Below the pieces are notes generated by a model. That model saw only the letters and a program-made list of their open reading frames with translations, was not told where the DNA came from and did not search any database. Shown piece after piece: positions 16,758 to 27,000 of a stretch of 64,000 bases of DNA (position 1 is the stretch's first letter; every line of letters begins with the position of its first letter). The position numbers and the translations under genes were made by a program. The DNA is from Akkermansia muciniphila (lineage in GTDB: Bacteria > Verrucomicrobiota > Verrucomicrobiia > Verrucomicrobiales > Akkermansiaceae), in contig CAMDCV010000007.1 of the NCBI GenBank assembly GCA_945890645.1, forward strand, positions 1 to 64,000, in the 5' to 3' direction.

Positions 16758-19700
16758 GGATTGTCGGTTGGTGGGATCGTGTTTCCTCCCTCCCGCGGGC
16801 AGGGAATCACCATGACTTGCCCGGCAGTAGGTGGTGAGGAGGGCGGGCAAGTGGTGACGGCGAGGCTTTGGCCGTCTGGCGAGAAGACGAGACTTTCGCA
16901 AACATCTGGCAGGGAGATGCGCATGACTTCGCGATGGGTATCGAGCCGCCAGAAGCGCAGGCCGATGCCGATTTCCGAGGAGACGAGCGTGCGGCCATCG
17001 GGAGAAATGGCGAGGCCGGAGACTTCGGAGAGATGGCCGCTAAGTTTCCAGACGAGGGTGAAATCCGGCACTCGCCAGAGCAGGATGTGGCCATCGATGC
17101 CACCGGTGGCCATCAGAGTGCCATCCGGGGAGAAGACGATGGTTTTCGCCCAATGCGGGTCGTTAGGAAGGCGGGTGGTTTTCCCCGTGGAGAAATCATG
17201 AATCATGAGTTCGATCCAAGTGGCCGCCGCGAGGAAACGCCCGCCGGGTGAGAGGGCGGAAGCGGTGGGGACTTCCCGGCAGAAATCCTGAATCACACGA
17301 ACGTTTCCAGTGGCGAGTTCCACAGTGGCGGCATGGCCAGATTCTGAGAATTGATAGAGATAGTGGCAGGCGTTGGATGAGCCATGATTGCGCGTGCTCG
17401 GTGCGGCTGGCCATGTCTCACGAGGAACCGCAATCGGAACGGGACCCTGAGATTCTCGCTGGACGATTATCTGATGGGTCTGGTCGTCTCGCCAAGCTGC
17501 GTTGCCAGCGGGATCGATGCAGGACGGGTAGAAAATGAAGTCCGTTGCTATGGTTTTTTCCGACTCACTGAATTTCCAGGCGACGGTTTGCCACTCTGGT
17601 GAGGTCTCGTTAACATATAATAGTGAGGAGTCTGGCGAAAATACGGGCCGCGCATAGCGGAAATGCGAATGCCCGGGAAAGGTGGCGAGTGGCGCACTGG
17701 GGAGCGGTAGCGGATAGATCTTGAGAGTCCCGTCCTTGTCGCCGGTGGCGACCCGCATACCGGACGGATGGATCGCGGCGGCCCAGATTTCATTGTCGTG
17801 TGAGAGTGACAGCACCCGGGGTGAGCCACCTGTCATAGAAGAAAGGCACAGTGAGCGGTCCGATGAGGTGGTGAGAAGTGAGTGGGAATCCGCCGTGAAA
17901 GTCGCGGACCAAATGCGTGCGGTGTGTTGGTTGGGCAAAATTAGCTCGTTACCCGATGCGGTTTCAAACCCATGGATGCGGGAGTCTGCGGACTGAGTGG
18001 TGGCGACGAGCCGGGTGGAATCGGGCGAGAATGTGAGGCTGAGAATCGCGCCGGATGTCTCGAGGTGGCGAGGTGGCGCGTCGGGCGATGTCAGGTCGAT
18101 CAAATCGAGATTGCGTTCCTCGTCATGGTGACCATGCAGGGGCCGTCCGATGGCAAGCCAGCGGCCATCTGGCGAGATCGCCACGGCGCGGGCGGGTTTT
18201 GGTAGAGTGCGGCGGAGCGCGGGTTTGCGGGAGATTTCCGACGGCATTTCCCACAACGTGACCTGCCCAGGCGGCTCGAAGAAAAATACGCCACCGGTGG
18301 ATACTGCCAAGGCACGGCCATCGACTGTTAGTGAAAATTGTCTGCCTGGGATCTCCCACAGCGGATGGGATTCGCCCAGTTTCCGACAGCGGATCAATTC
18401 GTTCTCAGCGCATAGAAATGCACCGCTGTCTGGCAGCCATTGGATTTTATGGAGTCGTCCGTTTCCTGTTTTGAGAATTTCTTGGTCCAACTCCAAGCCG
18501 TGATCGCCCGCTGGTTTCCATGATTTCAAAGAGCCATCGTGACCGCCGCTGAGCAATATGTCGCCCGTTGGATTCCACGCCAATGCCGTGAGGATGTGTT
18601 CGTGCGCCTCCGTGGAAAACAATTCCTGACGCGCCAGCAAGCGGTCCAACAGAAACCACTCGCAGCCCCGGAGATCGGACTCCCCTGTTTCCGGGCGACA
18701 CTGCTTGAGAAGCTGCCGCGCTTGGATGCGGTTTCCGGCGTCCATCGCGGCGGAGGCAGCAGCCATGTTCCCCGAATAGAGTTCGATGCGCCGCTTTTCC
18801 GCCATCTCGCGGAAGGCCGTGGCATTATTCTCAGCCCGCTGCCAGCCGAACAGGGAGATCGCAGTGGCGCAGGTGATGGTTAGAAGTAGCGCCGCGATGA
18901 GGCTCGCCAACACGGGCTTACGCCGGATCAATCGGAAAAGATGATTCAATGGTGAAAGTGGTCGGGCAAGAATGATCTCGCCACGGATAAATCGGTCTAA
19001 CTCATCGGCTACATCCGCTGCGCTCGAATATCGAGCAGAGGGAGACTTTTCCAAACACTTCAAACAGATCGTTTCCAAATCCTGCGGAACCGACGGATTG
19101 AGGCGGCGAGGAGCCACGGGTTCTGATTCGGACACGGCGGAGAGTAAGGCGCTCAGCGAGTCCGCGACAAAAGGTGGACGACCCGTGAGACAATGATAGA
19201 GCACGGCGCCCAGTCCATAGACGTCTTCTGCCACGGGGTTCTGTCCATTTCCCGGCGATACCCTTTCGGGTGGCAAGTAGGGAGGAGAACCCATCATGTC
19301 CAACGTGATGCCTTCACGGGACTCCAGATCGAAAAAGCAAGCCAGTCCAAAATCCGTAAGAACAGGAATATTTTCAGGCGTGAGCAGAATGTTTGAGGGT
19401 TTCAGATCGCGATGCGCCACCCCCTGATGGTGAGCGTGATCCACCGCATGCGCCACTTCGCGGAGAATCTGCGCTGAGAACTCCGGTGTCATTTTGGATT
19501 CCGCTAGCCGCGAAGCCAACGATGGACCTTCGATGAAATCCATGGACAGAAAAGGCTGGCCTGCTGCCTCTCCGATTTCGTGCACCGCGACGATGCTCGG
19601 GTGTTTGAGACGGGCTGCGGTTTCTGCCTCGCGCTGGAATCTTGCGCGGAAAGTAGCCGAAGAGAAAGCCGCACCAGGGAGTACTTTTAGCGCAACGATT

Positions 19701-19930
19701 CGGTTTAGCCCGGCCTGTCTTGCGCGGTAAACCACTCCCATACCACCGCGCGCGATTTCGCCGAGCAACGTGTAGGTGCCCATTCGCAAGTCGCCGGAAG
19801 GCTCATCGGCGGCTACCAAATCATCAGTTTTCTCGGTAAGTGCACAAACCGGGCATAGCAGTACCCCCGTTCCCCTCGGCACGATGCTGCCGCATTGCGG
19901 GCACCGTTTCAGATCATTGAAATCTCGCAT
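16754..19930 (-). CDS. Membrane Ser/Thr protein kinase with zinc ribbon and WD40 propeller
   Basis: Protein of 1058 aa. A zinc ribbon opens it (C-P-Q-C-G near residue 10 and C-P-V-C near 31). A Hanks-type kinase domain spans about 52-315: glycine loop 'GEIARGGMGVVYRARQ', Lys in 'IVALKVL', catalytic loop 'HRDLKPSNILL', and 'DFGLA'. A single membrane span lies at about 342-365. The C-terminal 600 residues are WD40-type blades ('ALAWNPTGDILLSGGHDGSL', 'VFSPDGTLMATGGIDG'). The gene overlaps the GH74-like gene by 4 bp and lies 45 nt after the sigma-factor gene, so the three appear to form one unit. The propeller is probably the sensor or docking part. Confidence 0.92.
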   Translation of the reverse strand: MRDFNDLKRCPQCGSIVPRGTGVLLCPVCALTEKTDDLVAADEPSGDLRMGTYTLLGEIARGGMGVVYRARQAGLNRIVALKVLPGAAFSSATFRARFQREAETAARLKHPSIVAVHEIGEAAGQPFLSMDFIEGPSLASRLAESKMTPEFSAQILREVAHAVDHAHHQGVAHRDLKPSNILLTPENIPVLTDFGLACFFDLESREGITLDMMGSPPYLPPERVSPGNGQNPVAEDVYGLGAVLYHCLTGRPPFVADSLSALLSAVSESEPVAPRRLNPSVPQDLETICLKCLEKSPSARYSSAADVADELDRFIRGEIILARPLSPLNHLFRLIRRKPVLASLIAALLLTITCATAISLFGWQRAENNATAFREMAEKRRIELYSGNMAAASAAMDAGNRIQARQLLKQCRPETGESDLRGCEWFLLDRLLARQELFSTEAHEHILTALAWNPTGDILLSGGHDGSLKSWKPAGDHGLELDQEILKTGNGRLHKIQWLPDSGAFLCAENELIRCRKLGESHPLWEIPGRQFSLTVDGRALAVSTGGVFFFEPPGQVTLWEMPSEISRKPALRRTLPKPARAVAISPDGRWLAIGRPLHGHHDEERNLDLIDLTSPDAPPRHLETSGAILSLTFSPDSTRLVATTQSADSRIHGFETASGNELILPNQHTARIWSATFTADSHSLLTTSSDRSLCLSSMTGGSPRVLSLSHDNEIWAAAIHPSGMRVATGDKDGTLKIYPLPLPSAPLATFPGHSHFRYARPVFSPDSSLLYVNETSPEWQTVAWKFSESEKTIATDFIFYPSCIDPAGNAAWRDDQTHQIIVQRESQGPVPIAVPRETWPAAPSTRNHGSSNACHYLYQFSESGHAATVELATGNVRVIQDFCREVPTASALSPGGRFLAAATWIELMIHDFSTGKTTRLPNDPHWAKTIVFSPDGTLMATGGIDGHILLWRVPDFTLVWKLSGHLSEVSGLAISPDGRTLVSSEIGIGLRFWRLDTHREVMRISLPDVCESLVFSPDGQSLAVTTCPPSSPPTAGQVMVIPCPREGGNTIPPTDNP

Positions 19931-19975
19931 GCTACTGAGTCATAAGGAAATTTTCCATGGAAGTGGCGAACAAAA

Positions 19976-20698
19976 TTAGGCCTGAAGTAATTCAATGAGA
20001 TAGACCATCTCCTCAGCAGCCTCGTCTGGAGAACCCACAGTATCTGCGATTTCACGCTCCAGAGTCTCCCTAAAGCGCCGCCTCGCGCGTTTCACGAAGC
20101 TCTTCACCGCTTCCTCAGTGCTCCCCAGTTCCGCCGCGACTTCGGCGTAGGAGGCGCCGGCCTGCGAACCAACTGCCAACTCATACCATTGTTCCTTTCC
20201 TGCCGCTTGATACTCAGATCGTAGCGATGCCGTAGCCCTATCGATCAGATCGAACGCCCACTGCCGATCAAAGGCCTGCTCGGGAGTAAGCTCCATCGAA
20301 GGCGACAACGCGTTGATCTCCGCGAAATCGATGTCGAAGGATAAATGCACCGCTCCCGAGCCTCGTCGGGCAGCACTCGCGCGATCGCCTTGATCTGAAA
20401 TAAAGTGCTTGAAGGATGTAAGAAGAAACCCTCGGAACCGACCACGTGCTGGATCGACCACCCGCAGCGTATCCCGTGCTAGCAAGTGCTCGAAAAATGC
20501 TTGGGTGAGATCCTCAGCATCTTCGACTTTACGGCCTTTATTCAAACAATACACGAACAGCGGCTTCCAATAAAGACGGCAGAGTTCATCCAAGGCGGCA
20601 TGCTTGCGCGCCCCTTCTCCCCCCCCTGCCTGAAGAACCATCGACCACAGGGTGGTGTGGAAATGGCGATCATTCGTAATCTGTGACACTGGTAACAT
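19976..20698 (-). CDS. ECF-type sigma factor, kinase-linked
   Basis: Protein of 240 aa, long for an ECF sigma. The opening 'HFHTTLWSMVLQAGGGEG' and region 2 ('LCRLYWKPLFVYCLNKGRK', 'AEDLTQAFFEHLLA', 'RFRGFLLTSFKHFI') are the pattern of the sigma factors found next to Ser/Thr kinases in Verrucomicrobia, Planctomycetes and Acidobacteria. Region 4 has 'GASYAEVAAELGSTEEAVKS' and 'FVKRARRRFRETLE'. No anti-sigma gene is adjacent. The kinase gene lies immediately downstream, so control by phosphorylation rather than by an anti-sigma factor is a reasonable inference, as proposed for kinase-linked ECF groups. Confidence 0.88.
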   Translation of the reverse strand: MLPVSQITNDRHFHTTLWSMVLQAGGGEGARKHAALDELCRLYWKPLFVYCLNKGRKVEDAEDLTQAFFEHLLARDTLRVVDPARGRFRGFLLTSFKHFISDQGDRASAARRGSGAVHLSFDIDFAEINALSPSMELTPEQAFDRQWAFDLIDRATASLRSEYQAAGKEQWYELAVGSQAGASYAEVAAELGSTEEAVKSFVKRARRRFRETLEREIADTVGSPDEAAEEMVYLIELLQA

Positions 20699-21258
20699 TC
20701 CTATCGAATGAAGCTACGCCCGTCAAGCTTCGTTTGGAACAACTCATCCAAGGCGATCAATCTAGGGATAAAACGAAACGTGATCAAATCTTACGCCTAT
20801 CAAACGAGCTCACAAGAGCACTCATTGCTCGCCCGTTTTTTCAGCCGTGTGGGACAGAATTTCAGAATTTTTCAGAATGAACAGAATTCAAAAATCTGAG
20901 AAATCTGATTAATCGGTGGTTCTCTGGTTTCGTCGTTTGTTTTACTCAGTGGCTGCGGTGGTAAAAAACGGCCTGAATCGCAGTCGTCAATCTTTTCCCT
21001 AGCAATATAACCGTGCACCATGAGTTCGACACGAGTGCATCATTTCGTCTGTAAAAGGACAAAGCGTCGGTCAACCACGCGGGAGAGTCGAGTATGTCCT
21101 GTGATGATTCCGTAAGTGCCTTGTTCCGTGCCAATCTGTGTTATCCGTGGTTGGTTTGAAGCCGTAACAAGATGCTATGCCGAAGAATCAACAAACATCG
21201 GCCTGACCCCATTTCACCTGGCCGCAATCCAGCATCTAGCCGCCTAGCCCCTTCAGCA
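20699..21258. other. Gene-poor stretch with degenerate dispersed-type sequence
   Basis: About 560 bp without a convincing gene. The part near 20860-20940 is AT-rich with repeated 'CAGAATTT' and 'AAATCTGA' words. Near 21128-21160 there is 'CCAATCTGTGTTATCCGTGG', a phrase that resembles a widespread bacterial intergenic repeat (general recollection). The upstream end should contain the promoter of the sigma-factor gene. Short frames here have no recognisable domains. Confidence 0.5.
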
Positions 21259-24051
21259 TTAATCGTTTGAGAGTACGTTGGGGTTGGCACCACACCCATG
21301 CTGGTTCGTCCATTCGATCCTCAACTTTCTTGAAAATCCTACATGGGGGTACAAACGGGTGTTAGTGTTGCACATGGACAGCGATACACTAGTACAGGAT
21401 TGGACCCTCACCTTGCTTGAAAATCCCACGTTGCGCTGGAGGGTAGAGCCAGTGCGGGGATCGAAATTCCGGTGTTCGTGGGCGGACTGGAAGTTGGTGT
21501 CCACGCGCGATGGTATTCCACCTGATCTGGCATAAAGGCCGGTTTCCTCGTCATACTGAATGCCACCAAACAAATACACATTCCCCACCGCGCTGCCAGA
21601 GATGGCACTGCCCGATCCATCGAAAAAGGCCGGTTCGCCGTAGTCGGCGTAGTCGTAGCGCTCGGCCACGGTGGCGTTGTCCAGCGTCAGGGCCATCGTG
21701 CTGCCATTGGCATCGGTCGCCGGCCAGTAGTTGGTGCCGTTGCGCTTCGTTGTGACGATGCGGCCGGTGTCCCAGGCAAGCTGTGTGTAGTGGCCACAGA
21801 CTTTGCCCGTCGTAACCGTTGCCGTGACATTGCCGCCGCCATCCCGTTCTTCAATCACCTCGTCACCATCATAAACATATCGGGTGGTGTTGAGGGTGGC
21901 TCCGGATTGCGTGCCCTTCAGGATGCGTCTGCCCAGGGCGTCGTAGCCGTAAACGGCGATGGGGGCGCCGGTTGAGCCACTATTGATCGCCACGAGGCGG
22001 TTGGCATAATCGTAGCTGAAGGTTCGCAGTGTGGTGACTCCCGATGTTTCCGCAGTGCGGTTGCCGTTTTTATCATAACTGAAATTGCCGACGGGCGTAG
22101 TGGTGTATTGATTCACCTGGAAGTCCGCCGGCTCGGGCAGGGTGTTGCTCAGGGTGTAAGCGCCGGGATGATTGTCGCCGGTGACGTTCAGGCGGTTGCC
22201 CGCTTTGTCCAGGGTGTAGGTGATGTTAGCAGTCTGGGCTCCATTGGTGGTCACCACGGTGTTTGCCAGTCGATCTGCGGCATCGTATTGATAAACTTTT
22301 GCGGTCACCTTGCCGGGGAAACTGTTGGTTTTGCCCGTTTGGTTCTGCGCGGCATCGTAACGGTAAGTCGTGTCGTCGATCACCGCGCCGCTGGTGAAAT
22401 TGACGGTTTGCACGCGACTGATCTGACCCCAGCCGGAATCTCCCAGCAGATTGGCAGTGCCCGCGACCCCGTTGTAGGAATAACTGGTGCGGCTGTTGTT
22501 GCGGTTGTCCACCCGCTCGAGCTGGCCGCCGACGTAACGGTTGGTGCTCAACACGCCGGGAGTTTCGCCGTCGCCGCTGGCTAACAGGGAAACGGTGGTG
22601 GGAAGATTCGCGGCATCGTAGGCATAACCGATGGTGCGACCGCCGGGATAGGCGACCGTCAAACGGTTGCCCGCTGCATCGTAGGTGCTGGTCACGGTCA
22701 GGCCGTTCTGGGTCTCGGTGAGGGGGCGCCCGAGGGAATCATAGGTGAAGGAAGTGGTGGAGGCATTGTTGTTTGCTTGAGTCATCCGGCCCAGGCCGTC
22801 GTATGCGAAGGTTTCCATGGTGGTGGTGGTCGCAACTCCGACTGCCGGGACAATGGTTTTTTGCAGCAGACGGTTGTTCAAATCATAGTTGTAGGTCGTC
22901 ACCGTGCCGTTCGCATCGGTGGAGGAAACGACGTTGCCGTGAACATCATAGGTCGCCGAGTGGGCAGTCCCGTCGGCGGCGATGGTCTGGGTCAAGCGGT
23001 CGAGTGAATCGTAGGCATAGCTGGTGACGTTGCCGTTCGGGTCGGTCTGCGAGGTAAGTCGTGAATTGGCGTCCCAAGTTTGCGTGGTCACGATGTCCAC
23101 CGGGTCCAGGGTCGAGCCATTGTTGTTCATGTCGCGTCCGAAACGGGTCAGCCGGCTCAGGCCATCGTATGCAAACTGCGAGACAATGCCGCGCGCATCG
23201 GTGGATCTGACGACGTTGCCGCGCGAATCGTAGGCTAAACTCTCCGTGTTGCCGACATTGTCCGTAGCGCTGGTGCAGCGGTTGAGTTTGTCGTAGCCAA
23301 AGCTCTTGGCAAAAACGAGATCGGGATTTCCCAGATCGGATTTCAAGGTGTTGGTCACGGTGGTCACGTTGCCATTGGCATCGTAGGCGTAGGCGGTGGA
23401 GTTGCCTTTGGGATCGCTCACGCTGCTCAATCGACCGATGGTATCGTAGGTGAAGGTGGTGTCGTGGTCCAGCGCGCTGGTGCTGGCAGTGATCTGGCCG
23501 TTGTCGGCCCGCAGGAAGCTGGCCTCATATTCTGCTGCGTCGTCCCCTATGCTGTCTGACTTGCTGCGGGTTTTGTCCCCTTGCGCATTGTATGTGAATT
23601 CAGTTCTAGCCAGCAAAACATTGCCCGCGCTGCCGGGAACGTCATTCAATTCGCCTCTGTGCTCCGCACGGGTGAGGTTGCCGCTGGCATCGTAGTGGAA
23701 CTCCGTCACGTTGCCCATTGGGTCGGTGATGCGGGCGGGACGATCGCCCAGCATTGCAAACATTCGCACTGACCGTCCGTTGAAATTTCCGAATGGATGA
23801 ACGGAAATGACCTCCCCGTCAGGATTTTCCCGCCACTGGGGTGGGGGCGCATAAGCCTCTTGAGGGTATCTGAGGTAGGAGCCTGCGAAGGTATAAAAGG
23901 GGCCGCTGGGCAAAACCGCGAAGTTGGAACCCCTTTCGTCTTCGTCATTATTAAGGACAAAGATTCTTATCGGTCCTCCTTTTGCAGAATCGGCAAAGTA
24001 GGGGCCGGTGCCGCCGCCCGTCATATCGGAAAGCATATTGCTCCCCTTCAA
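21259..24051 (-). CDS. RHS/YD-repeat protein, C-terminal half (split gene)
   Basis: A 930-codon frame that opens at a TTG (24051) overlapping the stop of the upstream half. It carries tandem YD repeats from about residue 110 on ('TEFHYDASGNLTRAEH', 'TSYAYDSLDRLTQTI', 'TTYNYDLNNRLLQ'). Near the end is the RHS core region 'NVYLFGGIQYDEETGLYA', interrupted by about 20 foreign residues before 'FDPRTGSTLQRN'. The roughly 55-residue tip has Cys but no toxin domain that I recognise. It has no signal peptide of its own and reads as the continuation of 24048-27221, so it is probably one gene broken by a -1 shift at the G9 tract. Confidence 0.8.
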   Translation of the reverse strand: MKGSNMLSDMTGGGTGPYFADSAKGGPIRIFVLNNDEDERGSNFAVLPSGPFYTFAGSYLRYPQEAYAPPPQWRENPDGEVISVHPFGNFNGRSVRMFAMLGDRPARITDPMGNVTEFHYDASGNLTRAEHRGELNDVPGSAGNVLLARTEFTYNAQGDKTRSKSDSIGDDAAEYEASFLRADNGQITASTSALDHDTTFTYDTIGRLSSVSDPKGNSTAYAYDANGNVTTVTNTLKSDLGNPDLVFAKSFGYDKLNRCTSATDNVGNTESLAYDSRGNVVRSTDARGIVSQFAYDGLSRLTRFGRDMNNNGSTLDPVDIVTTQTWDANSRLTSQTDPNGNVTSYAYDSLDRLTQTIAADGTAHSATYDVHGNVVSSTDANGTVTTYNYDLNNRLLQKTIVPAVGVATTTTMETFAYDGLGRMTQANNNASTTSFTYDSLGRPLTETQNGLTVTSTYDAAGNRLTVAYPGGRTIGYAYDAANLPTTVSLLASGDGETPGVLSTNRYVGGQLERVDNRNNSRTSYSYNGVAGTANLLGDSGWGQISRVQTVNFTSGAVIDDTTYRYDAAQNQTGKTNSFPGKVTAKVYQYDAADRLANTVVTTNGAQTANITYTLDKAGNRLNVTGDNHPGAYTLSNTLPEPADFQVNQYTTTPVGNFSYDKNGNRTAETSGVTTLRTFSYDYANRLVAINSGSTGAPIAVYGYDALGRRILKGTQSGATLNTTRYVYDGDEVIEERDGGGNVTATVTTGKVCGHYTQLAWDTGRIVTTKRNGTNYWPATDANGSTMALTLDNATVAERYDYADYGEPAFFDGSGSAISGSAVGNVYLFGGIQYDEETGLYARSGGIPSRVDTNFQSAHEHRNFDPRTGSTLQRNVGFSSKVRVQSCTSVSLSMCNTNTRLYPHVGFSRKLRIEWTNQHGCGANPNVLSND

Positions 24052-27000
24052 CCTTTTGAACCTTTCCCCCCCCCGATTGCGACGACAGCAACACCGGGAT
24101 CAGAAAACCCATCACTTTCCATCGTCACGGCGGGGTCGGTGCGGTCGTTTGATAGTCCACCAACATTAGATCGGCATGTTGACGAGCTGTGCGAGAACTT
24201 ACATCGTCTGGCATAAGCTAGGCCATCATTCTCAACCGTCGTGGGGCCAGTGCCGCCGCCCGGATTTACGAGTTCAAGAACATAAATGCCTGAAAAATTC
24301 CTTTCGTTCGCTAGTATCGCTCTGAGGCTGGCGCGGCCAAAACCCGCAAACCCATCCGCCACCAACGTCGTAATCTGCGGCGTTCCCTCCAGCCCTTCGC
24401 TCACTCGGCTCAAGTTGCCGTTGGCGTCGTAATCGTATTGCGTGGTGCTTTGGTCGGGGCTGCCGGCGGCGGAAATTTCCTGGAGCGGCAGACCGCGTTC
24501 ATCGTATTGGGTTTGCACGGTGTTGAAGGGGGCCGCACCACTCACTGCCAGCGGAGAAAGCGCCTTTGTCACCTGACCGTTGGCGTCATATTCAAACTGC
24601 GTCACCGTGGAGGCAACGGCGCTCACTTCGTCGGTCACGCTGGTTAACTGGCCAATGGAATCGCGCCCGTAGATGGTGGAGAGCTGCCCGTCGCCGATGG
24701 GATTGCCGTTCTCATCGAAGTTGGAAACGTCTTTGCGAATCAGGCTGAATCCGACGTAAATACTGACACCAATGCTATGCATTTTTCCAACGCAATCGTT
24801 ACCCATAGCCGCAATTCCATCTCCACAAACACCCACGCAATAACGATCAACACCCGGGCAATCCGCATTGCAGACAGTGGAAGACGAATAACTGTAATCC
24901 ACCTGCTGCCGCGCCCCACCACCCCCCGGCGCGGATTTTACTTGCATCAACTGATCCAGTTGATTGAAGACGAACTGCGTGTCATTGCCGCGTGGATCGG
25001 TGACGCTGGTGACGTTGCCGACGGCATCGTAGGCATAAGTGGTGGTGAGCGCGAGACCGCCTGCCCCTGCGTCCTCGACGGCAGTTTGCAATTGTCCCTT
25101 TTGCGTGCCGTTGGAATAATAGCTGAAGGTGTCGCGCTTGCGGCGGCCATTGGCATCGGCCGGATGAACGTGCGCGGTCAACTGCCCAGCGGCGTTGTAT
25201 TCAAACGAGTCGCCGGTGGCGATGCCCGGTGCTTGAGAACTGGTTAGGTTGCCCTTGGCATCAAATTGGTTCGTCCAGACATTGCCACGCGGGTCGGTGT
25301 GCTTGGCTACACCAAAGATTTTCGCTTTGAACTTAAAGGCAGCCTCGTCATCCAGCGTCCCAAACCCCGGAGCATACTCAAACTTCTCCGTGATCTGCGC
25401 CTGATCGCTCGGCACGCCGGGCGCGGGCGTTTGCGTGGCTTGGCGTAGGTTGCCACGTTCCCGCACCGGTGTCGCGCGGCTGAGATCGTAGGCGTAGGTC
25501 ATCGTCATGCTGTTGCCGCGCGGCTCGGTGATTTGGGTCACTTGGGAATCGACGTTGTAAGCCAGCGTCGTTTCAAAAAACGCCGGGTCGCTGGCCCGCA
25601 GTTTGTTGGTGGGTTGGTTGCCCACTGCCGTCACCGGAAAGCCGGGTGTGGCGCGTCCGGTCAGTTCCTTGATGCTCACCGGGCGGTTCTTCGAGTCATA
25701 AAGCGTTTCACTGACATTGCCCACCGGGTCGTTCATCGTGACCTTGGTCTTGGCATAACGATTGGCGGGCGAGGGCGTCAGTGGTTCGCAGGAAAACACG
25801 GTCGCTGGATTCGCCCCGAGCGCGATGGAAACAGAGCGGTCAAAATCGAAGTGGGTCGGGTTCAATTCCGTCGTGTAGGTGATGGTCTGGACCTGCACTC
25901 CGGTGTTGTCGATGACACCGGTGAGGTTGTGGTTGAGCCGCTCGTCGGCGAAGCCCTTGGTGTAGGTGTAGGTGATCGTTTTCCCGAGCGGGAAATCATT
26001 GCCATTCGGTGTGCCGGTGACGGCGGGGCTGGTCATGCTTTTCAAATCGCCCGCGGAACCGCCCGGCTCGCTGGCGCCGTAGTAGGCATAGGTGACGCTG
26101 CGACTGGCGAAATCCGTCACGCCGACCAGTTGGCCGGAGCCATTGTAGGAAAACTGACAGGTCCGCCCCAACGCGTCGGTGACTTGCTCAAGCCGCCCAC
26201 TGACACCGTAACTGTAGGTCATCGCATTGCCATTGCGGTCGGTGATCGCGTCGATTTTACCCGGTGCCACGGCAGCATTGAGAGCGCGGAAGGTCCAGAT
26301 GGTTTTGTCGGCCAAAGTCAGCGTGAAGATCTGACGGTTCAAACTTCCCTCGCGGAAAAACTCCGAACGCTGGAAGCTGCCGTTCGGCTGGCGGAAAAAC
26401 TTATCGGAGCGACCGAATCCATCGTTCACCACCACATCAGCCCCGTCCATGGCCACGGAAATGTTGCAGGAAAAATCCCAGGCCGTGCCGAAGGGCGATC
26501 CGACCGCGTCATGGCGCGAGCGATGGGTGCGGGCGATGACAAAATCCGGCCCCACGGGGCAGTCGATCTGCAAATCCACCTGCGTGAGATTGATCTCTCC
26601 GGTGGCCGTGCGACCCTCCGCCATGCCCGGGGGGACTTCCAAGCTGGCGAGCGGAGTGCTTTCCACCGTCAAACCTTTCGACAACGTGAAACCGGCAGGA
26701 CCAGACGCGCCATTGACCACCGCCACATCGTAGTGACCCGAGCCTAGGGCGGCGACGTTGACCAGCAACAAGGTGGAATCGACAAAAGTCACCGAACCTG
26801 CCGGCACGCCGTTGAGGCTCACCGTGCTGTTTGCATCGAAATTCACACCCCTCACGTAGAGCGTGCCGCCCGAGGTCGCCAGGAAGGCGGGTTCCACCCC
26901 AGAAATCGTCGAGACTTTTTTCAATCGAAAGAACGACTTGTCCAAGTTCCCCGCCACCGTATGCGGACTGGTGGCTTCGGGCAGATCGACCCAGTCGCCG

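Noticed and set aside
20683-20899. Two short + frames downstream of the sigma-factor start
   Set aside because: They overlap each other in different frames, have no features and lie in the sigma-factor promoter region.
25533-26747. 404-codon + strand frame opposite the RHS gene
   Set aside because: It is antisense to well-formed YD repeats; the composition is repetitive and arginine/glycine-rich, with no domain.
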